In this document: piece by piece, positions 23,101 through 34,583 of the stretch
Layout of the letters: each line of letters opens with the position of its first letter
Numbering within the stretch: position 1 is the first letter of the stretch
Assembly (NCBI RefSeq): GCF_964340395.1
Contig: NC_135553.1
Span: 22,783,449-22,847,448, forward strand
Direction: 5' to 3'
Length of the DNA stretch: 64,000 nt
Origin: Glandiceps talaboti
Lineage: Eukaryota > Hemichordata > Enteropneusta > Spengelidae
The notes under the pieces: model-generated
What the model was told of the DNA's origin: nothing
What the model saw: the letters and a program-made list of their open reading frames with translations, nothing else
The model's database searches: none
Program-made: the position numbers and the translations under genes

Positions 23101-23951
23101 TTTGAAAATGCTGTCTAGTGTTTTCATTAAGAGCAATAACAAGGTGAAATCTACCAGAGTTTCATGACAATGTGTACTTTATCTGGGCACACCACCATAA
23201 TTCTGGTACAAGAATTGGAACTCTTTTCAAGTTTTATCAGATTTCTCCCATCTCTGTTATTGTGGGCTTCCATAAATTAGCAAAACTACTGGCCATGTGG
23301 TTGTGGTTTGGTAATTACATTCCTTCTGATATAGCTGGTAAATTACAACAACAGCCATCGTTACTTTGTGGTTACCTTGTCACAGTGATGTTATTAATTA
23401 TGATACATTTGTGAACTGCCAACATTGAAGCATTGATGACCAGAACCTGTTACAAACAGGGAAAGTAAACAACTGAATTGGATTAAATAAAACTTGGCAC
23501 AACATGTTGGAAGTACAGAGACTTGTATAAATTACATTTCATCATTTGATAAGAACAGCTGAGTGACCTCTTTACATAATAGTTCATGTTCACTAACAAA
23601 TTTGATATTCCCCTGACATTTCATGCACACATATAAAGAGGCCATAAAAAAGTACTTATCAAGCGTGAAATGTAACAAAAGTGTCTGCTGTTCCAATATG
23701 CAGTGACAAGTGCTGCCAATCCAATTCATTTGTTTACTTTCCTTGTTTGTATCAGGTTTCGTTTGTCAATGCTTAAATGTTGGCAGTTGTACGTGCAGTG
23801 AACAGAAAACATTGTAAACTGTTGGTGTCATTTCTTTTTTTTTTAACAGAAACATCCTTTCATCAAGAGATATGAAGAAATTGATATAGATGTTGCTAAT
23901 TATTTGTGTGATGTCTTAGATAGGATGCCACAGACACCCATTTGTGAATGA
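8320..23951 (+). CDS. MAP2K4: MAP2K4, dual-specificity MAP kinase kinase 4 (12 exons)
   Basis: The kinase phosphorylates JNK (and p38) on Thr and Tyr in the cytoplasmic and nuclear stress cascade. The coding sequence is the join of 8320-8359, 11889-11982, 16537-16597, 17146-17259, 18205-18324, 19216-19332, 19960-20011, 20612-20739, 21367-21444, 22173-22318, 22921-22966 and 23850-23951. That gives 1,098 nt, or 365 residues plus stop, against about 399 in human. Phases are consistent and every intron is GT-AG. Visible motifs: MAPK-docking KRKNLKLNF (15-23), Gly-loop GRGAFG (81-86), Lys103 in AVK, HRD at 198-200, DFG at 218-220, activation loop SIAKT with Ser228 and Thr232, APE at 242-244, and a C-terminal DVD-like region (about 341-360). 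The loop SIAKT and the MDLDV and SSDCPYIV strings distinguish MKK4 from MKK3/6 and MEK1/2. No catalytic residue is missing. Confidence 0.96.
8360..11888 (+). other. MAP2K4 intron 1
   Basis: The 3.5-kb intron is mostly AT-rich unique sequence. It holds a G-run near 9,138 and a long (GT)n array with TCTG units from about 11,129 to 11,310. A short hairpin, catagaccc with its complement, lies near 9,758. No coding exon is evident in it. Confidence 0.8.
11128..11310. repeat. (GT)n and (TGTC)n microsatellite
   Basis: About 50 bp of pure GT pass into mixed GTGC and TGTC units. The overlapping Cys/Val frames are artefacts of this repeat. Confidence 0.9.
11889..11982 (+). CDS. MAP2K4: MAP2K4 exon 2 (residues 14-45, docking motif)
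   Basis: The acceptor is cctacag| and the donor TT|gtaagt. The exon encodes [10 protein letters not shown], the basic-hydrophobic MAPK docking motif of MKK4, followed by a Ser/Thr-rich linker. Confidence 0.95.
14621..15904. mobile_element. Non-autonomous DNA transposon, CAGGGTTCGYAC ends, 5-bp TSD
   Basis: The left end cagggttcgcac and the inverted right end (gtacgaaccctg) form a 12-bp TIR with one mismatch. TAGAC occurs immediately outside both ends (14,616-14,620 and 15,905-15,909), a 5-bp target duplication. Subterminal copies of CCTGGAAAA lie near both ends, as expected for transposase-binding arrays. The core of about 1 kb has no transposase frame. The TIR and subterminal layout resemble hAT-type elements, but most hATs make 8-bp duplications. 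Confidence 0.75.
14635..14738 (+). repeat. Subterminal CCTGGAAAA direct repeats
   Basis: About eight near-identical CCTGGAAAA or CCTGGAAAAC units lie in the left end of the transposon. Related CCCCTGGAAAA units occur near its right end at about 15,800-15,880. Confidence 0.8.
16537..16597 (+). CDS. MAP2K4: MAP2K4 exon 3 (residues 45-65)
   Basis: The acceptor is gttaacag| and the donor GAG|gtaggt. It encodes [20 protein letters not shown], the pre-kinase linker of MKK4. Confidence 0.93.
17146..17259 (+). CDS. MAP2K4: MAP2K4 exon 4 (residues 66-103, Gly-loop and Lys)
   Basis: The acceptor is gattgacag| and the donor AAG|gtaata. It holds the nucleotide-binding loop GRGAFG and the ATP-anchoring Lys103 as the last codon. 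Confidence 0.96.
18205..18324 (+). CDS. MAP2K4: MAP2K4 exon 5 (residues 104-143)
   Basis: The acceptor is gctttcag| and the donor GAG|gtaagt. It encodes [15 protein letters not shown] and [15 protein letters not shown], helix C and the following strands. Confidence 0.96.
18841..19215 (+). repeat. 8 x 47-bp minisatellite ending at the exon 6 acceptor
   Basis: Eight diverged units begin aacacagacaaacatc and carry tatctatcaacag or a close variant. Array length, 375 bp, equals 8 x 47. The last unit ends tctcttaatcaacag, which is the acceptor used by exon 6. Several earlier units therefore contain similar AG acceptor-like strings. Confidence 0.88.
19216..19332 (+). CDS. MAP2K4: MAP2K4 exon 6 (residues 144-182)
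   Basis: The acceptor is aatcaacag| and the donor GCA|gtaagt. It encodes [20 protein letters not shown], hinge and helix D. Confidence 0.95.
19960..20011 (+). CDS. MAP2K4: MAP2K4 exon 7 (residues 183-200, HR of HRD)
   Basis: The acceptor is ccttttcag| and the donor AGAG|gtaagt. It encodes helix E and His198-Arg199. The catalytic Asp200 codon is split across the intron. Confidence 0.95.
20612..20739 (+). CDS. MAP2K4: MAP2K4 exon 8 (residues 200-242, catalytic and activation loops)
   Basis: The acceptor is tatttttcag| and the donor GCA|gtaagt. It encodes [13 protein letters not shown] at 218-220 and SIAKT with phospho-acceptor Ser228 and Thr232. Confidence 0.97.
20756..20831. repeat. Hairpin with perfect 13-bp arms in intron 8
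   Basis: ctatatgatacga at 20,756-20,768 has its exact complement at 20,819-20,831, with a 50-nt loop. It begins 16 nt after the exon 8 donor. Confidence 0.7.
21367..21444 (+). CDS. MAP2K4: MAP2K4 exon 9 (residues 243-268)
   Basis: The acceptor is tttgacag| and the donor CTG|gtaagt. It completes APE and encodes [14 protein letters not shown] of helix F. Confidence 0.96.
21565..21800 (+). repeat. Degenerate gtcatgcaaccca repeat in intron 9
   Basis: Irregular repetition of gtcatgcaacccaac-type units, at least eight, with insertions. Confidence 0.6.
21845..21960 (+). repeat. Dispersed repeat, partner of 26,300-26,460
   Basis: The order ggtcgacaccat, ttccac, ctattttgacc or ctatttcaacc, catgaggtaaaatgc, caggtacc is shared with 26,300-26,460 in the same orientation. 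Confidence 0.55.
22173..22318 (+). CDS. MAP2K4: MAP2K4 exon 10 (residues 269-317)
   Basis: The acceptor is aatcttgcag| and the donor GTTG|gtaagt. It encodes [20 protein letters not shown] and [10 protein letters not shown]. Vertebrate MKK4 has Tyr where this has Ile269. Confidence 0.96.
22921..22966 (+). CDS. MAP2K4: MAP2K4 exon 11 (residues 317-332)
   Basis: The acceptor is cttttctag| and the donor TTG|gtaagg. It encodes [16 protein letters not shown], with the conserved Arg of kinase subdomain XI. Confidence 0.95.
23850..23951 (+). CDS. MAP2K4: MAP2K4 exon 12 (residues 333-365 and stop)
   Basis: The acceptor is ttttttaacag|. It encodes [10 protein letters not shown] and a C-terminal segment ending MPQTPICE, with stop TGA at 23,949-23,951. 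The segment matches the MKK4 DVD site region used by MAP3Ks. The tail is shorter than in human. Confidence 0.95.
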   Translation, partial: KHPFIKRYEEIDIDVANYLCDVLDRMPQTPICE

Positions 23952-24172
23952 ATGAATGAGTGAATGAATGAATGTATGCAACTAGTACTAGATATAAAAT
24001 GTATATAATATTTAAATATTTTAAGACACAGAAACTGCCCATACCTGCTGAGTAGCAGCCAATTTCAATATCTTAGTAGTTTGTAAAATTGTAAGGGCAC
24101 TAGTAAACAAACTGGTAATTCAAGTTTGGATACTGTCATGCAGGTTACTAGTATAAACATAGTATTTGATAA

Positions 24173-24709
24173 AACTACTCGGGCAATTGAGGTCTCAGTT
24201 TACTAAGATAGACCCAACCAGTGTGCCCTTTAAGCCAATTTGAATTGCCACGGATGGACACAATTTCTAGTGACGCAACAAAAATTTGGTGTTCCCCAAT
24301 CTCTTACTACGTGGCAACTCCAAGAAATCCCAGTTCTTTTGACTCACAACTACAAAATCGTGCCATCATTAGAGGACACACAGGACCCAACCTAAATAGT
24401 GAATCAATGTGGTAGATTACACAAATGGGTGATAGTGGTTCCTCTGTTGTGTGAATCTAATCATAGACCCTACATGAAAGGGTAGGTGCTATGATCTAAT
24501 CACCCTAATCTTATGATCTAATCACCCTGTGATCAAGATAGTGTAAATGTTGAAAAGTCCCCAAAACTGTGCTTGGCAAGATAATGGATGTCATCAGAAA
24601 TGCCACCCTACTGTGAGTATAATGAAACAAACATCCATTCAATAGCTGATATCAACATGTCACAACTAGTTTGTATTAGTAAACCGAGACCTTGATTGCC
24701 AGCGTAGTA
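24173..24709. mobile_element. MITE with about 34-bp inverted ends
   Basis: The left arm at 24,173-24,206 includes gaggtctcagtttactaa. Its inverted, slightly diverged form lies at 24,676-24,709. The interior shares blocks with 860-1,215 upstream of MAP2K4. There is no coding capacity. Confidence 0.55.
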
Positions 24710-25374
24710 AGTAATGGTTTTTATCAACTATAAATGATTGTAGAGGTCTTTACTATGGCGCTACATTGGAAAATTCTTGAATGTGATACACAGCATGTCC
24801 AATAATTACATTGGTTGTCTTCAAAAGTAGCCAAGCTGAAACAAGAAATATCAGCACAGATATTGAATATAGCAGAGAGATCATTGATAAATTGAATGGC
24901 AGTATCAACCAGTTTTGAAAGTTAATATAATGAACAAAAAAAAATGAATTTTTGCCCAAACAGAACATAACCAGAAATAGGTTGAGTTATACACCGTACT
25001 CTGGTTACCCACATTACAGTTATTTTGGAAAGAAGTGTAACAAGAGGGTGCCCACATCAACAAAATGTATCTAAAACAAGTCAGTTCCTAAACATTTTGT
25101 CCAGAATGTTATGGACGGGTGATAAATTTTGTGAAAGGTTGTATTACCAAAATATCATGGTCTCACTGCATCCAAATAGCACCCCTAGTGGCCAAACTGT
25201 ACAATCTTTTGTCTTTCCAATAACTGGCTTTGGCGTATTGGTGAGACTTCCTTAGGCAACAGTGATATGCATAGAAAACTGATTATTGCGTTCCTACACA
25301 GCAGCATGGGCAGACTTTGTGATACTTTGAATTATCATTGCTCAGTATTTCTAAACTACCCATGGCTAATTTGT

Positions 25375-25580
25375 CAACGTTTAGAAACATTTTACATGTA
25401 TAATATACACAGATAGCAGACAGGTGGTCAAATGTCACCGTTTAGAATACATTGTATAATACACACAGCAGACAGTTAAGTAAAATATCACTGTATACAA
25501 TAGAAATGTATAATACACACAAATAGCCGACAGTTAGCCAAGTGTCACCTTTGTAATAACATACACAGATAGCAGAAAGT
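25375..25580 (+). repeat. About 4 tandem units of 50-70 bp
   Basis: The units share tataatacacacagatagc and a gacagtt or gtgtcacc block, with spacing that varies through indels. Confidence 0.55.
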
Positions 25581-26299
25581 CATTGAAGTTAAATGCATGA
25601 TTGTATCATTCAACATTTTCTTTAAAATTTTCTAAAAAAAAATGTACTTGAAAACCCACTAGAAATATTGAACTGTAGTCAGATGACATTTATATCCAAG
25701 TGTGCAGATGATAACAAATAGCTAACCCCTTGCAGTCCATAGTGCCCGATAAAGACCTGCTAGGGCTGGTGTTATTTGGCCACAACATGCTATTATAATT
25801 GTGTCATTAAAAGTCATGTTAGCTAAATTTTTTGTCACATTTTATAGACTTTTTTTTTTTTTTTAAGGTAACTTACTTTTGTTGTTCTAAGAGTGTGTTA
25901 TCACCGTGTCAAAGGTCAGGCTTTGCATGTAGCCCACAAGCTTACCAAAGACATGCTGTTCACAGGCATTATCTGAAATGGCATGTGTGGTACTAAGTGT
26001 AACAGAAAGTGGCTTGTGAGTGTTTTGTAGACTCATTTATCAACATCAACATAACCAAGGCAGCTTAATGTAAAGTAAGATACATTGCAATTGTTTTGCT
26101 TATTTGGAATTATCAGTAAAATTCAGGTTGAATTGGCACGTGCAGAAAAGCCATACAGTTAGAGGGCTTTATAGTAGAGTTCAAACTCGACATCCTTAAA
26201 GGGGCTTTACAACTGTCACATTCTGAGTACCTGAAATAGAATATTACTACCTAGTACTAGTAGTAGGCGCATCGTAAAAATAACGAATATTCAATTTCC

Positions 26300-26460
26300 T
26301 GGTCGACACCATAGCTTCCACTCCACAAGCTTCACATACATTACTATATATAGGTCCGCGTGAGAATAAGTCAACCTTCTTGTTCTATTTTGACCCTCTA
26401 GCATGAGGGAAAATGCTATTGCAGGTACCGAGAATTCAAAGTCGTGAGTAAAAATGGTGT
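26300..26460 (+). repeat. Dispersed repeat, partner of 21,845-21,960
   Basis: It carries the same ordered blocks (ggtcgacaccat, catgagg, aaaatgc, caggtacc) as the intron 9 copy, with a small insertion. Confidence 0.55.
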
Positions 26461-27317
26461 ACTTCCTCAGTATTATAACTGTTTGTCACATGATATACTG
26501 ATCATTTGTCTCAATGTTCCTTTGTTAGTAGTTGATGTGTTTAATGAATATTATACAAACTACTATGACGCAGGTGAATATTGAATGCAAGTTTCAAAGT
26601 ATTTGTTGGCTAAAATTACAAATGTACATGTACACAACAAAGGATTATGTTCTAAAGATGATACTATTGAAGTTTTTGTAGGGTATATATATGTGTGACA
26701 GTTATGAGTATCTGCCTTTCTCATTGTTACTGTGTGGTTTGACTTTCTTCTCATTATGCTATCTTAACAGACAGGGTCATCAAATTTACTGCATTGACCT
26801 ATGACAATATACCATTTTCCAGTTAGCAAAGAAATGATAGATTTCATGGTTTGGGCCACTAGGGGTGCTGTTTGCAAACCTCTTTGGGGTGCTGGAAATG
26901 AATGCCAGAATAGTTGAGTATTAAAATTTGTCATGTTCTCGATGTACTGTTTTAGTAACAGCTACCAGTAATGAAAACATTCTTAATTACTATGTAATGC
27001 TCTGTTAAGAACACACGAGTGCTTTGATACACACATTTTGTTCATGGCTTTTATCTATTGCTAGCCAATCAGTTGCCATGATCAAATTTAGCCCTCACTT
27101 TGCCAAACCTTGTACACTCTCTTGCGATCGTTACATGTGGAGTGGTTTAAATTTGGTAACTGAAATATGGGGTATTGTCACACTATCACATAAAAGGACT
27201 AGCAACTCCTGATATATGAAAATGAAATTTGCAAATTTTAGCAGACATTTAGATCATCAAGTCACTTTTCTGTTGATAGGTAGTATTTGTTCAAACAAGG
27301 TTACATAGACACTGTGA

Positions 27318-27323
27318 AATAAA
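27318..27323 (+). terminator. Candidate MAP2K4 polyadenylation signal
   Basis: This AATAAA lies 3.4 kb after the MAP2K4 stop. Use is not shown by sequence. Confidence 0.25.
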
Positions 27324-30300
27324 TAAATTGTCAGAAATATGTTGAAATTGCATTCTGTGTTATCGAAGAATATAATATGTGCTTATTGATATAAATGAAA
27401 ATAATCAATTGTCAACAAAATAAAATAAAAGTCACATATTCCCAATGCTGAATACTAATTGGATGAACTTTTTATCAAATTCAAGTGTCTTGATGAACCT
27501 CCATGCTATGAGCTTTGTGTAAACAAACTATTTAATAATGTAAGTAATTCCTAGTAAGTACTAGGAAATAATGAGTATAATTTTTGACATTCAACATAAT
27601 TTTTCATGTTGCCTCCAGTAGGCTGCATCATGTTGAAATTAAATATTCCATGGTACAAGCCTTTCAACTTATCCATAAATATTTTGTGGCAAATTTCAGG
27701 ATTTGCATTGTGCAACATTGTCTTCACACTGAAACTAGAATTGTCTTTTTTGTGATAAAAGTAGAATTATGAAAAAAGTGTCCTCCTGTGTATAGTCTTT
27801 GAACTGAAATCTAGATGTTTCTATCAATGGAGACATGAAAATGATAGTAAGAAGAAATGCTGATATAGAGAGACAAAACAAATTGGATTTAAATATCCAT
27901 GACCTTTCACCCTAAGCTTGTTGTGTGTTATTTAAACACTTCCTGTAATTTTGAAGAGTAGGTCAAACTTGTCATCAACAGACATATACACCCTGTCCCT
28001 TTTTGAATCCATTCAAACCCAATTCATGAATCGATTCAGTGAATTCAGATTGAAACTGGTTTCTGTCCCCACGAGAATACTGAGCAGTGGATTTGAGTTG
28101 ATTCACTTTTGCTTTTGTGTCAAACTGATCTACATCAAACTGGTTCAAGAGGTGGTTTCAAACATTTAAATAAATTGGATTTAGTGCATATGGGGGAAAG
28201 GAGAACCGACTTTGATTCAATTTCAAACCTATTCCAAATAGCAAGTCAGGACAGGACTACAGTCTGTAAGGTACATGTCAGGGCACCCTCTCACATCTGC
28301 CAACTCCTTTCACAAGAGCAAGGTCGTCGAGGGCAGAGTGATGCAACATATCTTACACCCTACAACAGACAATGACATCAGACTGAAGAAACTAGCACTG
28401 CAAATATGCAACAAACATCACTTCTGGTAATATCATATTAGATATAGTTATACTTCGTTATGTTATTCCCCATTGATTTGTATTTGTTGACATGGAAGTG
28501 TACTGTTAGACACCCTTTGCAGTACATATAATTCATTATATATTCTTTGCTAGGTATTCATTGTTATTGTGTAAATATACTTCACAGTTGTCAAACTTGT
28601 TCCATTTTCACATTTATTTATGATGTGTCTGAGTAAGTGTTTGTCCATGTTTTTTTTTCAACAAACAATCTGATTATGCCAAAACTAAGATATTGTACTA
28701 GAGAGGGACAAGAGATGAGCTGTAAGTGTCTCAGCTTGTTAATGCAGATAACATGCATACCGTGCTTTCAATGTCAATACCACATATTTTTACAAGTCTT
28801 ATTAATTGTGACCTGGGCAGTTAAAACAAGTTATGACTTGGGAAGTATGTCACACAGTAAACAAGATCTCATGGGCAGAATGTAGCTCATTAGAAATGTT
28901 ACGATCTGCTGGGCAGTATGAAGCACTGGTAAAGAATCAAGACAGTTCTGTAATCTATATACACTTTACAAATGTAAATCCTTCAAGACAAATTGTAGAA
29001 GGAATTTGTAGTTGTATTTAGTTGCTTCTTATGGAAAATATAAAACAATCATGCATGTGAGTAAGCCATTCCTTCATTATCCTTAGTTTACATCATGTAT
29101 GGTCCTTTCTTGCAAACCAGAAATGATATTTCTTCAGCGACACTGCAAAATAACAAGTCTTAATCGGTACCATGAAAGAGATTGGTTTATGACGATGTTG
29201 TGGTCCTTTTTCCTGCAATTGACATGCTAGTAGAGTTTGATTTTTAGCTTCATGTTTGATACAGTATATCATCAAATGGAGGCAAAACATTTCTGAGGCG
29301 TGCCCTACGTTAATACAAAGCATTGTAGATTATTGATATCATATTGTACCCAAGGAGTAAACCCCGTTTGGAGTGCATGTGTGTAATAGAGCATTGCTCA
29401 CAAAATATCCAACTCTTGTAAATACTATCAAACGTAATCTGTGCCATTTGACTACCCTCCTGAGAATGACTAATTGCAAGTTCTTTATGTGTAGTAACTT
29501 TGTACTATGTGATTTACCAGACTAATGGCTGTTTTTATCATATCATATTTGATTCACTAGGAAAGTTACTAATTATGCAAAAGTACAAAAAATAATATAG
29601 TTCCTATTCATATTTCATTTTCTGTTAGAGTCAGCTGATCAGTGTAGAATCCAATCACCTGTCATCATTTATTTCGGTGTATCAAAATTTAAAATTTAGA
29701 ATTTTGTTTTTCACCATTTTGTCTACAGGATTCTATACAAACGTATGTCTTTACCACTTCAATGACTACAGACTTCTGCATACTTTTCATATGTTCTGTT
29801 TAATCTGTTATCAGTTTTGTGTGATTTTTGTGGTATAACCACAAAATGTGAACAGTATTCTGTAGGTCTGTAGAAAACAGATTGTTTTGTAAATTTTGCC
29901 ATATTTAGGGTTGTTGTCTTTAATAGTTTATTTAAGGTATGTCATCATTAATGCCCTCCTTGGATTACTCAAGGCTGTACTTCAAAGGTTGTAACAACAA
30001 AGGTGTATATTATGTGAAGGAATCTTCGCAGAAAACATGATATTTGTAACTTAGTGCCATATCTTGATTGAATGTTATAGTGTATCTAATCTTTGTCATC
30101 ATGCCCTCTTTGATTGCTCTGCATACTAATTACCTGTAGTATTAGTTACTTGTGTATAATAGTAATGATGGAATGAACTTTCTCCCGCTTAAATTACACT
30201 GACAAATATTTCACTTTTTCCAAAACTTTTCACATAATCATGACTTTATTTTGGTGTGTAACCGTAGCAATGATGTAGATCAGTGATTTGATTCCTAAAT

Positions 30301-31059
30301 TTGACATGTAAAAAAAAAGAAGAGAGATCTTACAATGTAATTGTCCAGTTTTGTAAAGAAGCGGTGAAATCTGTCTCCTTAGTACAATGTTTATCATGCA
30401 ACCTACAATGTCTGTGAGTGTTGTCTGGTTTTTTTTCTGTTCAAAGTGTAGTGCTACACAAAGTGAACATCATTCTGATGGGCTTACAACTAATATACAT
30501 CAGTCAGTAGGCTATGTTGACCAATTGGATAGTAATCATTGCAAAGTTTTCCATTTTTAGAAGTAGATACATATTAAGAGAGTGGCCTCATGCATGTCAG
30601 TTGCATTCACCCACCAATTAGTGCCAGTTATTGTCCAATGACATGCCAAGAGTTGAAAACCTTGTTTTCAGGATAATTTAATATTTAAATCATCACAAAT
30701 ATCCATTGTAGCCAAGATTAATTTCAGGACTTGTCAGTTTTTTTCATTTCTTTGTAAACTTACAAAGTATTTGTTTGTAAGGAAGTTTTTCAAGACCGTC
30801 TCCTGTGTAAAAATAAAAAAAAATGACAATTTGAAATAAAAAATTCTTCCACATTATTGTCTGTGTACATGTGGCTTTATTACTGAACGTACTTTCAAAG
30901 TGTTATCTTACTTTGAATAAATTAACCAGGTCTGTATAAGAAGGATGATGCTCAACTTTACCCTTCCAAGAACTGTACATGTACTCTCTATTCCCCGTGT
31001 TTAAAGACACTGGGGCACCACTGCATGCTCAGTGGCAACTGTCTCTACAAATTTTCTCG

Positions 31060-31412
31060 TCTCGGTTACCCAGATTCTCACCGCTGGGGGCTCTACTATG
31101 AGACCACCCAGATGACAGTCTGGAGAAACGTAGTCCCAAGTTCCCCGCACTGGATCTCTCTTGCATTCTTAAGAATACTATACGTCAAACATTGCACACT
31201 GAAAGGTTCTTCGCGACAGGTTTGCACGACTCGGGTAACTTATACATCTTAGTTATGACGAGCGGGTCTCATAAGTCCATTCTCCATGACTTTAAAAAAA
31301 TGTACTGTGTGACTCCAGTTGCAGGCGACTTTGGATAACTTCTTCCCAGACTCTTGTCTGTGTTGTTTCTTAGTAGAACCCCCAGTGTTGAGACTCTGGG
31401 TAACCCAAACCA
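31060..31412. mobile_element. Imperfect long inverted repeat (MITE-like)
   Basis: ggttacccagattctcac and the following ctctacta block near 31,063-31,100 are mirrored at about 31,370-31,412 (ctctgggtaaccc). Weaker pairing extends inward to about 31,170 and 31,290. Confidence 0.55.
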
Positions 31413-31731
31413 ATAGACCAAAACTCAGATTATTATACTCATTTTGATAGATAAACTCCACACTTAACAATCAATACATTCTGCATAGTCTGTACAAAAA
31501 TGGTATGTACAAACATTAGCAGATATGGTGTTCATATTAAAGGACTGCCTGGAAATAAAAGTAATTTTCTTTCTTTTTTAAAATACGAAATGAGAAAAAG
31601 AGACAACTTATACTTAGTACAACGATATGGCAAGCCGTTCAGGCCAAAAGTATTATTCTTATTTTAGCTATAGTATTTTATATTATATAAGTGCCATTAT
31701 TGTCCAAATTGACTTACCAGAGTTGAAAACC

Positions 31732-32053
31732 TTGAATACATAAAATGACACCCCTACTGGCAGATGATAGACCTTTCTCTGTTCTAATTGTTCTTCGTCC
31801 AGGGTCAGATGCCCCAGGTTAATGTTCAGAGTCTTTTTACTGGCCTGATGGAAAAATTCATTACACCCCCAACCCCTCTGAGAATTTCACCTGGCCCTAA
31901 CATCTGCCATTTTCCCTCTGTTGACAGGGGGGAGAATAAGACCAATATTATATTGAACGTTTATCGCATTGAGTTGAATGGTTGGATGAAGAAGAATTAG
32001 AACAGAGAAAGGGCTATCACCTGCCAGTAGGAGTGCCATTGTATGCATTCGTT
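31732..32053. mobile_element. MITE with about 70-bp terminal inverted repeats
   Basis: ccctactggcagatgatag and cctttctctgttctaatt at 31,750-31,788 are mirrored at 31,996-32,036, and the pairing continues on both sides. The element is about 320 bp and no transposase is encoded. Confidence 0.7.
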
Positions 32054-32193
32054 AGTGTTTGTATTTGTCCATGCAAGTGCACAGTACGGCGACCAATTGC
32101 AACGATGTTAGGCTACCGGAAGTCAGTCCTTTGAGTTACTCCACTACACTCCTGTGTGCCATGGAAAACAAGTGGTCCGAAGAAAAACGTTGT

Positions 32194-32213
32194 GGGGGGG
32201 GGGGGGGGGGGGG
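32194..32213. repeat. G homopolymer run
   Basis: About 20 consecutive G. A second run lies at 33,306-33,321. Confidence 0.85.
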
Positions 32214-33189
32214 CACGATCCAAAATTAATTATCTTCGGAAAAAATTGCCAAAAACTTTATTTAAACAAGAAAATTTAAAAAGAAAAGTATTTTGACTTT
32301 CAAATATACATCATCCTTAAAAAATTCTGAATCAAAATAAAGTCTGTAAAACAGCAATAATCTGACAAATGAGGGACAATAAAGTACAGTTCTGGTAGTA
32401 GTGGGCATGAGCAATGCGTGCGTATGTCCACGCATTCACTGTGCAATATCTTACCCACAACTCTCTCTTATTTGGAAGTTCCTTATTTTATAACTTCTTC
32501 AATAACCCATATTTGTCAACATTGTAAGCATAGTAATTACGTTTAATTAATATGTAACAAAAGTACGTTTGGGAATCAAAAATACAGTTCGAAATTTTGC
32601 ATAAAATGTGCTAACAAGTAAATGAAACGTACTGTGAATAAAACACTTTTAAATGTCAAAGTATCAATAACTTGGGTAGACAGTGTGTATGATGAGTTTT
32701 AGTATGTAAATTTCTTTTGTCATACCTATTCAAATAAATCTATATCTTTGGCAAACACATTAACAGGTGCATATATTTTCCTTAGGTTTGTTGAAAATAT
32801 TTTGCATGTCTTTCAAGAAAATCTCCTTCTACAATAAACCATTTATACCAGAACCAATGGAAATATATATTCAGAAACTCATCAGTGTCAATTCTATATT
32901 TTGAAAATGGCAAAAATATTTTTACAAAATCCTGTACACAGGTGAGAGTTGTCTGACTTCAAGGAGTTGATGTCCAACAGTACAAATCAGAGAGAGTTGT
33001 GGGTAAAATCTTGTCACTGTTGGGATGAGATATGTGGTTTGGTAAATGATGTCACACTGGTCATTTATGACATTGATGCATACTTTTCATCATCATTACA
33101 ACCTTGGCCTACGCCCGTCGTTCTTACAGGATTGTGACCTCAGTAGTTGATTTATCATGGTTGAAACACTACTATCTGTTCTGTAATCT

Positions 33190-33950
33190 CTTTAGAGAAA
33201 ACGACGTTGAACCGTCTCCAATTTGCAGATGTCACTGGCTGTATTTAGTCCAAAATAATACTCAAATACTCTATAATAGGGCGCACAAGAACTTTATAGT
33301 GTAGCGGGGGGGGGGGGGGGGCTGGTTGATGTTGTGTTGGAAGAAGGCTCTGGTTGCGTTTGCTTTATTTTTTATTTGGTTTAAATGTTAATTCCACCTC
33401 GGATTTATGGACATGGATACAATACTGTATGATACTAACTTCTGAATAGGTTTCTTCTTATTGAATATTGTTGACATGGAGAACATATAATAACAAAAAC
33501 AGCAGCTGACCTCGGAAACTTCCCTGTGAAACACCTGACTGAACGGGTGCCATCTTTGAGGTAGTTCTATCAAGTAAAACCCGCTGGGAACAGTTGGTAA
33601 GGAAGTCACTAACCCACTTGCAGGTGTTATCCCTTATACCATAGAATTCAAATTTGTGAATTAATCAGAAACGAGGCACCTTGTCAAAAGCCATTGAGAA
33701 GTCGAATAGTATGCTGTCGATTTGGCCTTTGCAATCCAAGTAGCTGCTGGCGAGATCTTGGATGGTGAACAGCAATTGTACTCCCATGATCGTCTTTTAC
33801 AGAGTACTGAGGTGAGAGAAATTGGCCTATTATTTGCTGGTTTAAATTTCTCCCCTTTTTTAAAGATGGGGACAACGTTGGCTTCCGTTCACTTGCCAGG
33901 TAAGGGAGCCTTCAGTATTTAAAGGGAGAGGGCCGGAGGAAATCACATAT
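33190..33950 (-). pseudogene. Decayed LINE reverse-transcriptase fragment
   Basis: On the minus strand, frames broken by shifts and stops spell non-LTR retrotransposon RT motifs in order: ANVVPIFKKG, RPISLTSVLCK (shifted), DFSMAFDKVP (fingers and catalytic Asp motif), YGIRDNTCKWVSDFL, APVQSGVSQGS, and after a gap LVRPIIEYLSII. The segment covering the YXDD motif is missing or unrecognisable. At least three frame breaks, an in-frame stop and an inserted G/C-run show that it is dead. The family looks Jockey/CR1-like. Confidence 0.75.
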
Positions 33951-34269
33951 CGTCTGTTAAGAAAAACATGACCTTCCCCCATTCTCCATTTGTAAAAAGT
34001 GACCCTCCCCTTTGTCCCATTTTGTAAAACATGACCCTACCCATGACAATTGCATATACTGAACATTAATCAGTATTCCCATTATATGTATACATACAAT
34101 GATTTTGAATCTGTATTCGAAAGCAATATTTGAACATATAAGTGACAAACAGTAAAAAAAACCTGGCTAGTGACCTTTCTCATATAATCATACACAATCT
34201 AGTTAGTATTTAAAACGTGCCCACCATGTTGTGCATACTCTGCCTAATCTGGTCACTTGTAAAACTTCC

Positions 34270-34583
34270 CTGATATCATTGTCATCATCATCATCATCAC
34301 CTTCACCTTCAGTATTGCCATTATCAGTGTCACTCTAATCTGACTCACTGGTACTACTTGAGTCAGTGCATGTATCACTGTCTGTGTTCTCTATGCCATT
34401 CAAAACTAAATCATCATCATCATCATCACCGCTACATCACCATCATATTTCAACAACATTCAGTGTGAGTGATTATAAAAGTGAGATGGTACACTCAACA
34501 AAATGCATCATTTTTATTAAACAATTCTCTTACAGTATATGTATTTTTTCTTCCGTAAGGAAGAGATGTATTAGTGAGTGAAA

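Larger units (their letters stand above)
23952..31055 (+). other. MAP2K4 3' region and AT-rich intergenic DNA
   Basis: No coding exon was recognised. The first canonical AATAAA after the stop that I could find is at 27,318-27,323. Others lie at about 27,414-27,430 and 30,812-30,840, the last followed by a GT-rich stretch. The 3' UTR may be several kilobases long, or a non-canonical signal may be used. MITE-like and tandem repeats inside are listed separately. Confidence 0.55.
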
